A stretch of DNA of 5,173 nucleotides from an uncultured Eubacteriales bacterium (lineage in GTDB: Bacteria > Bacillota > Clostridia > Christensenellales > Aristaeellaceae): the NCBI GenBank assembly GCA_900553905.1, contig USFL01000135.1, positions 1 to 5,173 on the forward strand, in the 5' to 3' direction. Below the pieces are notes generated by a model. The model was not told the DNA's origin. It searched no databases and worked only from the letters and a program-made list of their open reading frames with translations. Positions 1 through 5,024 of this stretch are shown one piece after another. Made by a program: the position numbers and the translations under genes. How positions within the stretch are numbered: position 1 is the stretch's first letter; each line of letters begins with the position of its first letter.

Positions 1-565
1 CCTCCTCATCGCGGCGGGCGTTGATGGTGACCTCCACGCCCATCAGGCGGGTCACGTCCGTCAGGAAGGTGAAAGCGCGGCCCTCCGGTGCTTCCTTATC
101 GGCGGAAAGCTGCGCTGCCTCCGCCGCGGGAGCGGCCGGCTTTTCCGCCTTGACCGGCTTCACCGCCCTGGGCGGCTTCTCGTCCTTCGCGGGCTTTGCC
201 GGTTTCTCGGCCTTGGGGGAATTCGCCTCCTTCGCCTTCTCCTGCACAGCGGCTTTTTCGGGTTTTGCTTCCTTCGCAGGCTTCTCAGCCTTGGACCTGG
301 AAGCGCGCTTGCGGGCGGGCTTCTGCTCCGGCTCCTTAACGGCTTCCTCCAGGCCGACGGAGGACAGCACATCCTCCCCGCCCTCGGCGTCCTCGCGCAC
401 GGTCAGGCGCACCACCACGGGCTTGCCGCCCAAAATGCCCAGAAATCCCTTGCTGCCTTCGTCCAGGATGTCGATCTTGACATCCGCAAAGGAGACGCCC
501 AGCTTTTCAAGGCCCTGGGTGACGGCCTCTTCCATGGTTTTGGCGCTGGATTCCACAGACCTCAT
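1..565 (-). CDS. jag: Jag/KhpB RNA-binding protein, N-terminal 188 codons (C-terminus beyond left edge)
   Basis: KhpB (Jag, EloR) is a cytoplasmic RNA-binding protein that partners with KhpA and affects cell elongation and division in Firmicutes. Visible here: residues 1-55 form the Jag_N domain, with the diagnostic SKGFLGILGGKP at 38-49. Residues about 75-160 are a low-complexity Lys/Ala/Pro/Glu linker with repeated KAEKPA units (92-97, 118-123, 139-144). From about 163 (RAFTFLTDVTRLMGVEVTI) the KH domain begins. The rest of the KH domain and the R3H domain should lie left of the window. The ATG at 565 overlaps the yidC stop as ATGA, and a GGGAGGG ribosome binding site sits inside the yidC 3' end, so translation is likely coupled to yidC. 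The yidC-jag order is the usual Firmicute order. The linker is long; Bacillus-type Jag proteins have little or none. Identity is secure from domain and neighbours; full length is unknown. Confidence 0.93.
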   Translation of the reverse strand, partial: MRSVESSAKTMEEAVTQGLEKLGVSFADVKIDILDEGSKGFLGILGGKPVVVRLTVREDAEGGEDVLSSVGLEEAVKEPEQKPARKRASRSKAEKPAKEAKPEKAAVQEKAKEANSPKAEKPAKPAKDEKPPRAVKPVKAEKPAAPAAEAAQLSADKEAPEGRAFTFLTDVTRLMGVEVTINARRDEE

Positions 566-1539
566 TTCAATGTTCCCTCCCCGGCGGTCTCAAGCTGGTT
601 TTCGTCCATCTTCTCAAACATCTTGTTCATCACCAGGCCCTGCACCCAGGCAAACACGTTGCTGACCACCCAGTAGAGGGCGAAGATCGCGTTGTAGCTG
701 GAGCAGATCCACAGCGAGAACAGGGGGAAGAAGTACTTCATGAACTTGTTGGTGCTGGCCGCGGGATTATTGGGATCGGCGGCGGGCTGCGGCTGGGAGA
801 GCGTCATCAGGTACTGGGTGACGGCAGCGAGAATGGGCAGGATGAACCAGCCGTTGTTGTGCGCATAGATGCTGAGGTTCACGATCAGCAGGTTCAGCTG
901 CGGCATGGTGGCCCACAGCTGCGTCTCCTGCGCATAGATGGGCAGGGTCTGAAGCGCGGCAAAGACAGTTTCACCGCTGATGGTGGCGGCGTCGATGCCG
1001 TACTGTGCCAGCGCCGTCACCGAAGCCGGGTCAAGCGAAACGAACACCTTGGCCCAGATGTCGGCGGGAATCATGCGCAGGTTGGCATTATCGGCAATAA
1101 CGGGGTTAAAGGGGCTGTCGGGCATCCAGATATTCTTGATCCATAGCCAGCTTTCGTTGGCCTGGGTGCCGGTAGTCAGCAGGTTCAGGGCCTGGCTGGC
1201 CATTTCGGTATTAGCCACGGTGCGCATGGCGGCAAACATGATCCACAGGATTGCCATGGAAACCAATAGCGGCAGGCAGCCGCTCATGGGGTTGATGCCC
1301 TCTTTGCGGTAGAGCTCGGCGCTCTTCTGGTTGAGCTTTTCCTTGTCGTTGGCGTACTTCTTCTGCAGCTTGGCGATCTGCGGCTGCAGCTTGGTCATGC
1401 GGCGCATGCTCTTGCGGCTCTTGTAATCCAGGGGCAGAAGGACCAGCTTGATCAGAAGCGTAAAGACGACCATGCTCCAGCCGTAGTTGTGAATGACGGA
1501 GTTGATGCCATTGAGGATTGCGACCAGAAAGTCGTTCAT
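562..1539 (-). CDS. yidC: YidC/Oxa1-family membrane protein insertase
   Basis: YidC inserts and folds membrane proteins, alone or with SecYEG, in the cytoplasmic membrane. The 325-residue protein starts almost directly at the first conserved membrane segment (about 18-37, YGWSMVVFTLLIKLVLLPL). It lacks the lipoprotein signal peptide of Bacillus SpoIIIJ. A basic cytoplasmic coiled-coil hairpin follows (about 40-82), including LQPQIAKLQKKYANDKEKLN. Further hydrophobic segments lie at about 86-106, 215-247 and 268-302 (KYFFPLFSLWICSSYNAIFA to VVSNVFAWVQ). About 110 residues separate the second and third segments, an enlarged extracytoplasmic loop. The groove position that is Arg in most homologues (LIRL) is Lys31 here (LIKL), a charge-conserving change. 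The ATG at 1539 is preceded by AAGGAGGG at 1551-1558, inside the yidD end. Start and identity are firm. Confidence 0.96.
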   Translation of the reverse strand: MNDFLVAILNGINSVIHNYGWSMVVFTLLIKLVLLPLDYKSRKSMRRMTKLQPQIAKLQKKYANDKEKLNQKSAELYRKEGINPMSGCLPLLVSMAILWIMFAAMRTVANTEMASQALNLLTTGTQANESWLWIKNIWMPDSPFNPVIADNANLRMIPADIWAKVFVSLDPASVTALAQYGIDAATISGETVFAALQTLPIYAQETQLWATMPQLNLLIVNLSIYAHNNGWFILPILAAVTQYLMTLSQPQPAADPNNPAASTNKFMKYFFPLFSLWICSSYNAIFALYWVVSNVFAWVQGLVMNKMFEKMDENQLETAGEGTLK

Positions 1540-1545
1540 CGGGGG

Positions 1546-1785
1546 TCATTCCCTCCTTAATGTGGTATCCGGGATGTCGGGGACGGGGTCGTAGCCGCCC
1601 CTGCAAAACGGATTGCAGCGCAAAAGGCGTTTCAGTGCCAGCCAGCCGCCCTTGAGCGCGCCGAAGCGTTCGATCGCCGTATAGGCGTACTGCGAGCACG
1701 TGGGCTGAAAGCGGCAGGCAGGCGGCGTATGAGGGCTGATGTACACGCGGTAAAAGCGAATCAATCCCAGCAGAACGCGCTTCAT
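1546..1785 (-). CDS. yidD: Membrane protein insertion efficiency factor YidD
   Basis: YidD is a small protein at the inner face of the membrane that helps YidC-dependent insertion. The 79-residue product shows the whole family pattern: an amphipathic basic N-terminus ([20 protein letters not shown]), the [14 protein letters not shown] core (21-34), [20 protein letters not shown] (37-56) and the C-terminal RCNPF-x2-GGYDPVPD block (56-70). The conserved cysteines are 24, 30 and 57. The family usually has RCHPF, so Asn58 is a small variation, and Cys61 is additional. Length is at the short end of the usual 70-90 residues. The ATG at 1785 overlaps the rnpA stop as ATGA, and yidC starts 6 bases after its stop. 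Position between rnpA and yidC is typical. Confidence 0.96.
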   Translation of the reverse strand: MKRVLLGLIRFYRVYISPHTPPACRFQPTCSQYAYTAIERFGALKGGWLALKRLLRCNPFCRGGYDPVPDIPDTTLRRE

Positions 1786-2129
1786 GGCGCATCCTGCCTG
1801 AGCGGGGCCAGCGCGCCCGCACGGTTGAGCAGCTGTCCTACCTGTCTATTGAGCTGTGCGAAGGTCTGCTCCGCTGCGGACGGACGGGCTACAAACACGT
1901 ACAGCCCGCCGCTCATGCGGCCCAGCAGCGGACGCACGCACTCGCGCAGGCGGCGCTTGGTGCGGTTGCGCACCACGGCCACGCCCACCTTTTTGCTCAC
2001 CGAAAAACCCACGCGCTTTTGCCTGTTTTTGACGAACAGGAGCGTCAGGTCCTTGGTGGACGCACGCTTGCCCCTACGGTAGACATAGCTGAACTGCCGG
2101 TTGGGGCCCAAACGGTTCTGCCTTTGCAC
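1782..2129 (-). CDS. rnpA: Ribonuclease P protein component
   Basis: RnpA is the protein subunit of RNase P and helps the catalytic RNA bind pre-tRNA 5' leaders. From the chosen start the protein has 115 residues, the usual size. It shows [17 protein letters not shown] (6-22), the central beta-sheet piece [12 protein letters not shown] (38-49), and the family signature [10 protein letters not shown] (54-63), which supplies the RNA-binding RNR motif. No in-frame ATG exists near the start. I chose the GTG at 2129 because homologues begin just before the RL-x3-x-F motif. The frame stays open to a GTG at 2198, but that codon has no ribosome binding site and lies in the loop of a strong hairpin. 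The best upstream site, GGAAAGGA, is about 13 bases from the GTG, so initiation may be weak. The stop overlaps yidD by ATGA. Identity is certain; the start is probable. Confidence 0.93.
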   Translation of the reverse strand: MQRQNRLGPNRQFSYVYRRGKRASTKDLTLLFVKNRQKRVGFSVSKKVGVAVVRNRTKRRLRECVRPLLGRMSGGLYVFVARPSAAEQTFAQLNRQVGQLLNRAGALAPLRQDAP

Positions 2130-2177
2130 GAGCTTGCCATCGTCCTTTCCGGGTTGCGCGCTTTCGGGCGGTATCGG

Positions 2178-2224
2178 AAAAGCCCGTACCCACTTCACCC
2201 GATATCAGAAATGGGGCGGGCTTT
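2178..2224 (-). terminator. Intergenic hairpin between rpmH and rnpA, probable partial terminator/attenuator
   Basis: In the transcript direction AAAGCCCG (2224-2217) pairs fully with CGGGCTTT (2186-2179). Inside that stem CCCATTTC (2215-2208) pairs with GAAGTGGG (2196-2189), using one G-U pair, around an 11-base loop. Together this gives about 16 pairs with a small internal bulge. Four U residues (2181-2178) close the 3' side and are then followed by CC. The short U run, partly paired in the stem, suggests incomplete termination rather than a full stop, which fits a much higher need for L34 than for RnpA. RNA processing at the hairpin is an alternative. Confidence 0.6.
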
Positions 2225-2257
2225 GCCGAACCATGCTTATGAAGCCGTCTGGCGCGA

Positions 2258-2392
2258 TCAGGCGCTGAGCACCTTGCGGCCGCGGCGGCGGCGGGCGGCC
2301 AGCACACGGCGGCCGTTCTTGGTGGACATGCGGGCACGGAAGCCGTGCACCTTGCTGCGCTGGCGCTTCTTGGGCTGATAGGTACGGAACAT
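2258..2392 (-). CDS. rpmH: 50S ribosomal protein L34
   Basis: L34 is a small, very basic protein of the large ribosomal subunit. The 44-residue product is the full family length, with the invariant [19 protein letters not shown] (4-22), [18 protein letters not shown] (23-40) and a terminal VLSA. The start is the ATG at 2392: AAGGAG at 2402-2407 lies 9 bases upstream, and the family begins at this residue. An upstream in-frame extension to 2461 has no family match. The residue after Met is Phe where many homologues have Lys; MFRTYQPKK starts do occur in Firmicutes. It is the first gene of the rpmH-rnpA-yidD-yidC-jag operon, with a clear sigma-A promoter about 85 bases upstream. Confidence 0.98.
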   Translation of the reverse strand: MFRTYQPKKRQRSKVHGFRARMSTKNGRRVLAARRRRGRKVLSA

Positions 2393-2475
2393 CAGTAAAC
2401 ACTCCTTACAGAAATCAATGTATGGCGTCGCGCGCAGCGTTGGCAGCACGCAGGATACCACAAAACAACTATTCT

Positions 2476-2504
2476 AGTATAGCCAACGTGCCGCCCTCTG
2501 TCAA
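2476..2504 (-). promoter_or_regulatory. Sigma-A promoter of the rpmH operon
   Basis: On the minus strand a perfect -35 TTGACA (2504-2499) is followed after 17 bases by TATACT (2481-2476), one base from the TATAAT consensus. Transcription should begin near 2469, giving a 5' leader of about 75 bases before the L34 start. This is the strongest promoter-like pair in the window, as expected for a ribosomal protein gene. Confidence 0.85.
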
Positions 2505-2539
2505 GACGGATTGCAAGTTTTCGCCGAAAAAACCGGCAT

Positions 2540-2569
2540 GCATGCTTTCGCGCCCGGCGCGGCATACTG
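2540..2569 (+). promoter_or_regulatory. Sigma-G-like promoter for the spoVA operon
   Basis: GCATG (2540-2544) fits the sigma-G -35 pattern G-H-A-T-R. After 18 bases CATACTG (2563-2569) fits the -10 pattern CAT-N-H-T-A except for the last base. A start near 2576 would leave about 25 bases before the first coding start at 2601. spoVA operons are transcribed in the forespore by sigma-G in Bacillus subtilis, so both position and type make sense. The motif is short and could arise by chance. Confidence 0.5.
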
Positions 2570-2600
2570 CATATGAAAATGAATTAACGGAGGGATGTCA

Positions 2601-2747
2601 ATGAGCGCCAAACGCGTCACCTTCGCGCCGTCCGCGCTGGTCCATGGACCGCGCCCCGCCGAGCGGGAAATCTACCGCCGGGAACCGCCCGTTCCAGGCC
2701 AGGGCCGGCCGGCGATCCCTCCCCATGGAGGCGGGCAGCATGGATAA
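2601..2747 (+). CDS. Putative 48-residue protein leading the spoVA operon, unknown function
   Basis: I do not recognise this ORF. It starts at the ATG at 2601, six bases after GGAGGG (2589-2594), and ends with TAA at 2747, eight bases inside spoVAC. The product is basic and rich in Pro, Arg and Gly: MSAKRVTFAPSALVHG (1-16), REIYRREPP (22-30), then a Gly/His tail (PHGGGQHG, 41-48). It has no membrane segment, signal peptide or known motif. Third codon positions are strongly G/C, like the neighbours. The ribosome binding site is as good as those of the spoVA genes, and there is otherwise no reason for one here. It could be a small sporulation protein, or a leader ORF whose translation feeds ribosomes into spoVAC. 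A frameshift joining it to spoVAC is unlikely because spoVAC has its own site and normal length. Neighbouring ATG at 2595 is too close to the site to be the start. Confidence 0.5.
   Translation: MSAKRVTFAPSALVHGPRPAEREIYRREPPVPGQGRPAIPPHGGGQHG
2727..2731 (+). promoter_or_regulatory. Ribosome binding site fixing the spoVAC start
   Basis: GGAGG lies 8 bases before the ATG at 2740. In-frame ATG codons further upstream at 2644 and 2725 have no comparable site, and the protein from 2740 has the normal SpoVAC length. The site lies within the 3' part of the small upstream ORF. Confidence 0.8.
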
Positions 2748-3198
2748 ACAGCGCGTTCACACCAATCCCCAGCACTATTCCTGGCTCACCGAGCAGCTGT
2801 CGCCCCCCTCGCCCCTGGGCGCGGGGCTTGGGCGCGCCTTCTGGGTCGGCGGGCTGATCTGCGTGCTGGGCCAGGCCATCGCGGACGTGGGCGTCCATTG
2901 GCTGGACATGAACGCGCGCGCCGCCTCCAGCCTGACCAGCATCACGCTGGTGTTCCTCACCGCGCTGCTCACGGGCGTAGGCGTGTTTGACAAGCTGGGC
3001 AAATACGCGGGCGCAGGGTCCTTCGTACCTATCACGGGCTTTGCCAACGCCATGGTGTCGCCCGCGCTGGAGTTTCGCCGCGAGGGGCTGGTGCTGGGCC
3101 TGGGGGCGAAGCTGTTTTCCATCGCGGGGCCGGTGCTGGTTTACGGCATCGGCGCATCGGTGCTCACGGGCATGATCTACGCCCTTTTCTTTCATTAA
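2740..3198 (+). CDS. spoVAC: Stage V sporulation protein AC (SpoVAC)
   Basis: SpoVAC is an integral membrane protein of the spore inner membrane. It belongs to the SpoVA channel that carries dipicolinic acid (DPA) and Ca2+ into the forespore and releases them at germination; in B. subtilis it behaves as a mechanosensitive channel. The 152-residue protein has a soluble N-terminus (1-32), then membrane segments at about 33-53 (AFWVGGLICVLGQAI), 64-83, and 115-151. Between them lies the family block YAGAGSFVPITGFANAM (89-105) followed by SPALEFRREGL (107-117). Length matches the family (about 150). The N-terminus to AFWVGG aligns with the usual short leader, supporting the ATG at 2740. Its start overlaps the end of the 48-residue ORF, and spoVAD follows after 24 bases. 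Identity is firm. Confidence 0.95.
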   Translation: MDKQRVHTNPQHYSWLTEQLSPPSPLGAGLGRAFWVGGLICVLGQAIADVGVHWLDMNARAASSLTSITLVFLTALLTGVGVFDKLGKYAGAGSFVPITGFANAMVSPALEFRREGLVLGLGAKLFSIAGPVLVYGIGASVLTGMIYALFFH

Positions 3199-3222
3199 AA
3201 ATAACGCGGGGAGGGAGCTGCC

Positions 3223-4254
3223 ATGCCGCTCAAGCGCATGGGCCTGCAAACCATCGACCTGCCGCTGCGCCCGGCCGTGTGCGCGTCGGCGGCCTTCGTG
3301 GGCAAAAAGGAGGGCGAAGGGCCGCTGGGCGCGCAATTCGACCACGTGGCCCAGGACGAGCTCTATGGACAGGAAACCTTTGAGCTGGCGGAGAAGCGCC
3401 TGTACCTGGACGCCATCCGCAAAGCCATTCTCAAGGGTGGGCTGAAGCCCGAAAATGTGCAGTTTCTCCTTGGCGGCGACCTGCTCAACCAGATCATCAC
3501 CGCCTCCTTTTCCGCACGGGAGTTAGGCATCCCCTTTATCGGACTCTATGGAGCCTGCTCCACCATGGCCGAAAGCCTGTGCCTGGGCGGGATGCTCCTG
3601 GACGGCGAGCACGCCTCTACCGTGGTCTGCGCGGCCAGCAGCCATTTCTGCACTGCCGAGCGCCAGTACCGCTATCCTCTGGAGTTCGGCTCCCAGCGCC
3701 CGCCGACGGCGCAATGGACCGTGACCGGCGCGGGCGCGGCGCTGCTGAGCCTTGAGCCGTCCGTCCCGCCGCTGGCCCATATTGCGCGCGTCTGCATGGG
3801 CCGCGTGGTGGACCTGGGCGTGACCGATGCCAACAACATGGGCGCAGCCATGGCGCCGGCGGCGGCGGACACATTGCTCGCGCTTCTGTCGGACACAGGC
3901 ACCGCGCCCGCGGACTATGACCTGGTCGTCACCGGCGACCTGGGGCAGGTGGGGCGCGATCTGCTGCTGCAGCTCATGCGCGAGCAGCGCATGCCGCTGG
4001 ACGAGCGCATCCATCGCGATTGCGGCCTGATGATTTACGACCGCGAGCGGCAGGATGCGCATGCCGGAGGCAGCGGCTGCGGATGCAGCGCCTCGGTGCT
4101 GTGCGCCAGCCTTCTGCCCGCCCTCCAGCAGGGCGATCTCAAGCGTATCATCTTTATGGCCACGGGCGCGCTGATGAGCGTGACCAGCAGCCAGCAGGGC
4201 GAAACCATCCCCGGCATCGCCCACGCTGTCGTGCTGGAGTCCCCCAAGCTATAA
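3223..4254 (+). CDS. spoVAD: Stage V sporulation protein AD (SpoVAD), DPA-binding thiolase-fold protein
   Basis: SpoVAD is a soluble protein with a thiolase/ketoacyl-synthase fold that sits on the outer face of the spore inner membrane. In B. subtilis it binds dipicolinic acid and is needed to load it into the forespore. The 343-residue product is the normal length. Visible family blocks: PAVCASAAFVGKKEGEGPLG (17-36), LLGGDLLNQI (82-91), the nucleophile-elbow-like YGACSTMAESL (109-119, Cys112), SHFCTAERQYRYPLEFG (140-156), VVDLGVTDANNMGAAMAPAA (195-214), VTGDLGQVG (236-244) and HAGGSGCGCSA (280-290). A strong GGGGAGGGAG site (3208-3217) precedes the ATG at 3223. It lies between spoVAC and spoVAE in the standard order. 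Resemblance to condensing enzymes reflects ancestry; no catalytic role is implied. Confidence 0.96.
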   Translation: MPLKRMGLQTIDLPLRPAVCASAAFVGKKEGEGPLGAQFDHVAQDELYGQETFELAEKRLYLDAIRKAILKGGLKPENVQFLLGGDLLNQIITASFSARELGIPFIGLYGACSTMAESLCLGGMLLDGEHASTVVCAASSHFCTAERQYRYPLEFGSQRPPTAQWTVTGAGAALLSLEPSVPPLAHIARVCMGRVVDLGVTDANNMGAAMAPAAADTLLALLSDTGTAPADYDLVVTGDLGQVGRDLLLQLMREQRMPLDERIHRDCGLMIYDRERQDAHAGGSGCGCSASVLCASLLPALQQGDLKRIIFMATGALMSVTSSQQGETIPGIAHAVVLESPKL

Positions 4255-4274
4255 AAAAACCGGGAGGCAAATCC

Positions 4275-4640
4275 ATGTCGGTGCTTTGGATGTATCTGAA
4301 AGTCTTTCTGGTGGGCGGCGCGCTGTGCGCCGTGGGCGAGCTTCTGGTGCTGCGCACACGGCTCACGCCCGCCCGCATTTTGGTGTGCTATATCATCGCC
4401 GGGGTGCTGCTCAGCGCCATCGGGGTGTACGGCCCGCTGGCGGATTTTGCCGGTGCGGGCGCGACCGTACCCCTTACGGGCTTTGGACATGCCCTGTGTC
4501 AGGGCGTGATGGGCGCCGTGGATGAAATCGGGCTTATCGGCGCGTTCACGGGCGGCCTGTCCGCCACGGCGGGCGGCATCGCGGCGGCGGTATTCTTCGG
4601 AACGCTGATCGCGCTGGCCTTCAAACCTCGCGCCAAATAG
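4275..4640 (+). CDS. spoVAE: Stage V sporulation protein AE (SpoVAE, SpoVAEb type)
   Basis: SpoVAE is a small membrane partner of SpoVAC and SpoVAD in the dipicolinic acid channel of the forespore inner membrane. The 121-residue protein has membrane segments at about 3-26 (VLWMYLKVFLVGGALCAVGE), 33-53, and 85-115, with the family block ADFAGAGATVPLTGFGHAL (56-74) and a DEIGLIGAFTGGLSATAGG stretch (83-101). The GAG-x2-VP-x-TGF motif is shared with SpoVAC, reflecting the known relation of the two families. The ATG at 4275 has GGGAGG (4262-4267) 7 bases before it; longer in-frame extension into spoVAD is an overlap artefact. It is the last gene of the operon; no spoVAF or gerA-like gene follows in this window. 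The usual length is about 115-125, so it is complete. Confidence 0.95.
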   Translation: MSVLWMYLKVFLVGGALCAVGELLVLRTRLTPARILVCYIIAGVLLSAIGVYGPLADFAGAGATVPLTGFGHALCQGVMGAVDEIGLIGAFTGGLSATAGGIAAAVFFGTLIALAFKPRAK

Positions 4641-4727
4641 CCGTTTTTTCTGAAGGCCCGGGCTTTGGGGGACGGTTGACAGGACGCCCCCTCCTTTGAG
4701 GCCAACACGTGCAGGATGGGTTTGCAG

Positions 4728-4762
4728 GCCTTGCCGGGCTGGATACCGGCTGCCGGCAAGGC
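4728..4762 (+). repeat. Long inverted repeat forming a stable hairpin
   Basis: GCCTTGCCGG (4728-4737) and CCGGCAAGGC (4753-4762) are perfect inverted copies. The inside continues as GCTGG (4738-4742) against CCGGC (4746-4750), with one G-U pair, a three-base ATA loop and a TG bulge. That is about 15 pairs in 35 bases. No T run follows, so it is not an intrinsic terminator by itself. It is best read as one arm of the structured region. Confidence 0.75.
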
Positions 4763-4906
4763 AGCATCGTCCCTCCCCGCTCGTCCCCCTCATTCGTGCC
4801 CCGGCCGGGATTTCGGTCTGCGGCCCCAGACGATATTCAGATCCGGCGATAGACTTTTGGGCTTCGGTCCTCCAAACCTCCTGAAACAGGTTTTCTGACA
4901 CGCTGC

Positions 4907-4940
4907 GGCGGTCCCGTTTTTCCGGGGCCGCCCTTTTTTT
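4907..4940 (+). terminator. Intrinsic terminator after the spoVA/structured region
   Basis: GGCGGTCCCG (4907-4916) pairs with CGGGGCCGCC (4923-4932) over ten pairs including one G-U, around a six-base TTTTTC loop. After one C come seven T residues (4934-4940). This is a textbook Rho-independent terminator for plus-strand transcription. It separates the spoVA transcript or structured RNA from the sigma factor promoter that follows within 10 bases. Confidence 0.9.
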
Positions 4941-4949
4941 CCTGACTTT

Positions 4950-4977
4950 GCAAACTTTCCGTCCGGCCGCGCGTCTA
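4950..4977 (+). promoter_or_regulatory. ECF-type promoter, probable autoregulation of the sigma factor gene
   Basis: GCAAAC (4950-4955) carries the AAC core of ECF -35 elements. Exactly 16 bases later is CGTCTA (4972-4977), a CGTC-type -10 element. B. subtilis sigma-W promoters have TGAAAC, 16 bases, CGTA, so the layout is the same. The initiation point would be near 4983-4985, about 40 bases before the ATG at 5025. Location directly upstream of an ECF sigma gene suggests self-activation. Confidence 0.6.
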
Positions 4978-5024
4978 TCAGGTGAAGGCCTTCAAATGAA
5001 CCAACCGGCAAGGAGGACAGCCTC

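Larger units (their letters stand above)
4667..4940 (+). ncRNA. Candidate structured RNA or long structured 3' UTR ending at an intrinsic terminator
   Basis: The stretch 4641-4906 has no convincing gene: ORFs there lack ribosome binding sites and known motifs. It instead shows repeated base-pairing potential. GGGGGACG (4667-4674) can pair with CGTCCCCC (4782-4789). A 15-pair hairpin occupies 4728-4762. CCGGGAT (4804-4810) can pair with ATCCGG (4841-4846), enclosing a GTCTG/CAGAC hairpin (4816-4831). C-UUCG-G forms a tetraloop at 4862-4867, flanked by TTTGG/CCAAA (4856-4860 and 4872-4876). AAACCT/AGGTTT pairs at 4874-4893, competing with that last stem. Several G-U pairs work only as plus-strand RNA. 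A terminator closes the unit. No separate promoter is clear, so it may be read through from spoVAE. I cannot assign it to an RNA family; raiA-type RNA of Firmicutes is one untested possibility because of size and host range. The 5' boundary is a guess. Confidence 0.42.

Noticed and set aside
21..665. Plus-strand 214-codon ORF rich in Ala, Ser, Phe and Gly
   Set aside because: It is antisense to the repetitive jag linker, so its repeats mirror the Lys/Ala/Pro codons of jag. It has no homology-like motif and crosses into yidC.
2393..2600. oriC between rpmH and spoVA
   Set aside because: No TTATCCACA-like cluster; the closest match near 2454-2462 fits only about five of nine positions, and there is no long AT-rich unwinding element.
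2644..2740. Longer SpoVAC starting at the ATG at 2644
   Set aside because: No ribosome binding site before 2644, the added 32 residues look unlike the family, and a strong site directs the start at 2740.
2617..3345. Minus-strand 242-codon ORF opposite spoVAC
   Set aside because: Composition is Arg/Ala/His-rich as expected for antisense of a GC-rich gene, and spoVAC on the other strand is unmistakable.
4676..4704. TTGACA as a possible sigma-A -35 for a separate RNA
   Set aside because: No acceptable -10 element at 16-18 bases; the best T-rich hexamer is only 13 bases away.
4696..4898. Two plus-strand ORFs of about 60 codons in the structured segment
   Set aside because: No ribosome binding sites, Arg/Pro-rich translations without motifs, and they run straight through the hairpin arms.
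4035..4901. Minus-strand 288-codon ORF across spoVAD, spoVAE and the structured region
   Set aside because: Mostly antisense to two certain genes, starts with GTG without a ribosome binding site, and no domain is recognisable.
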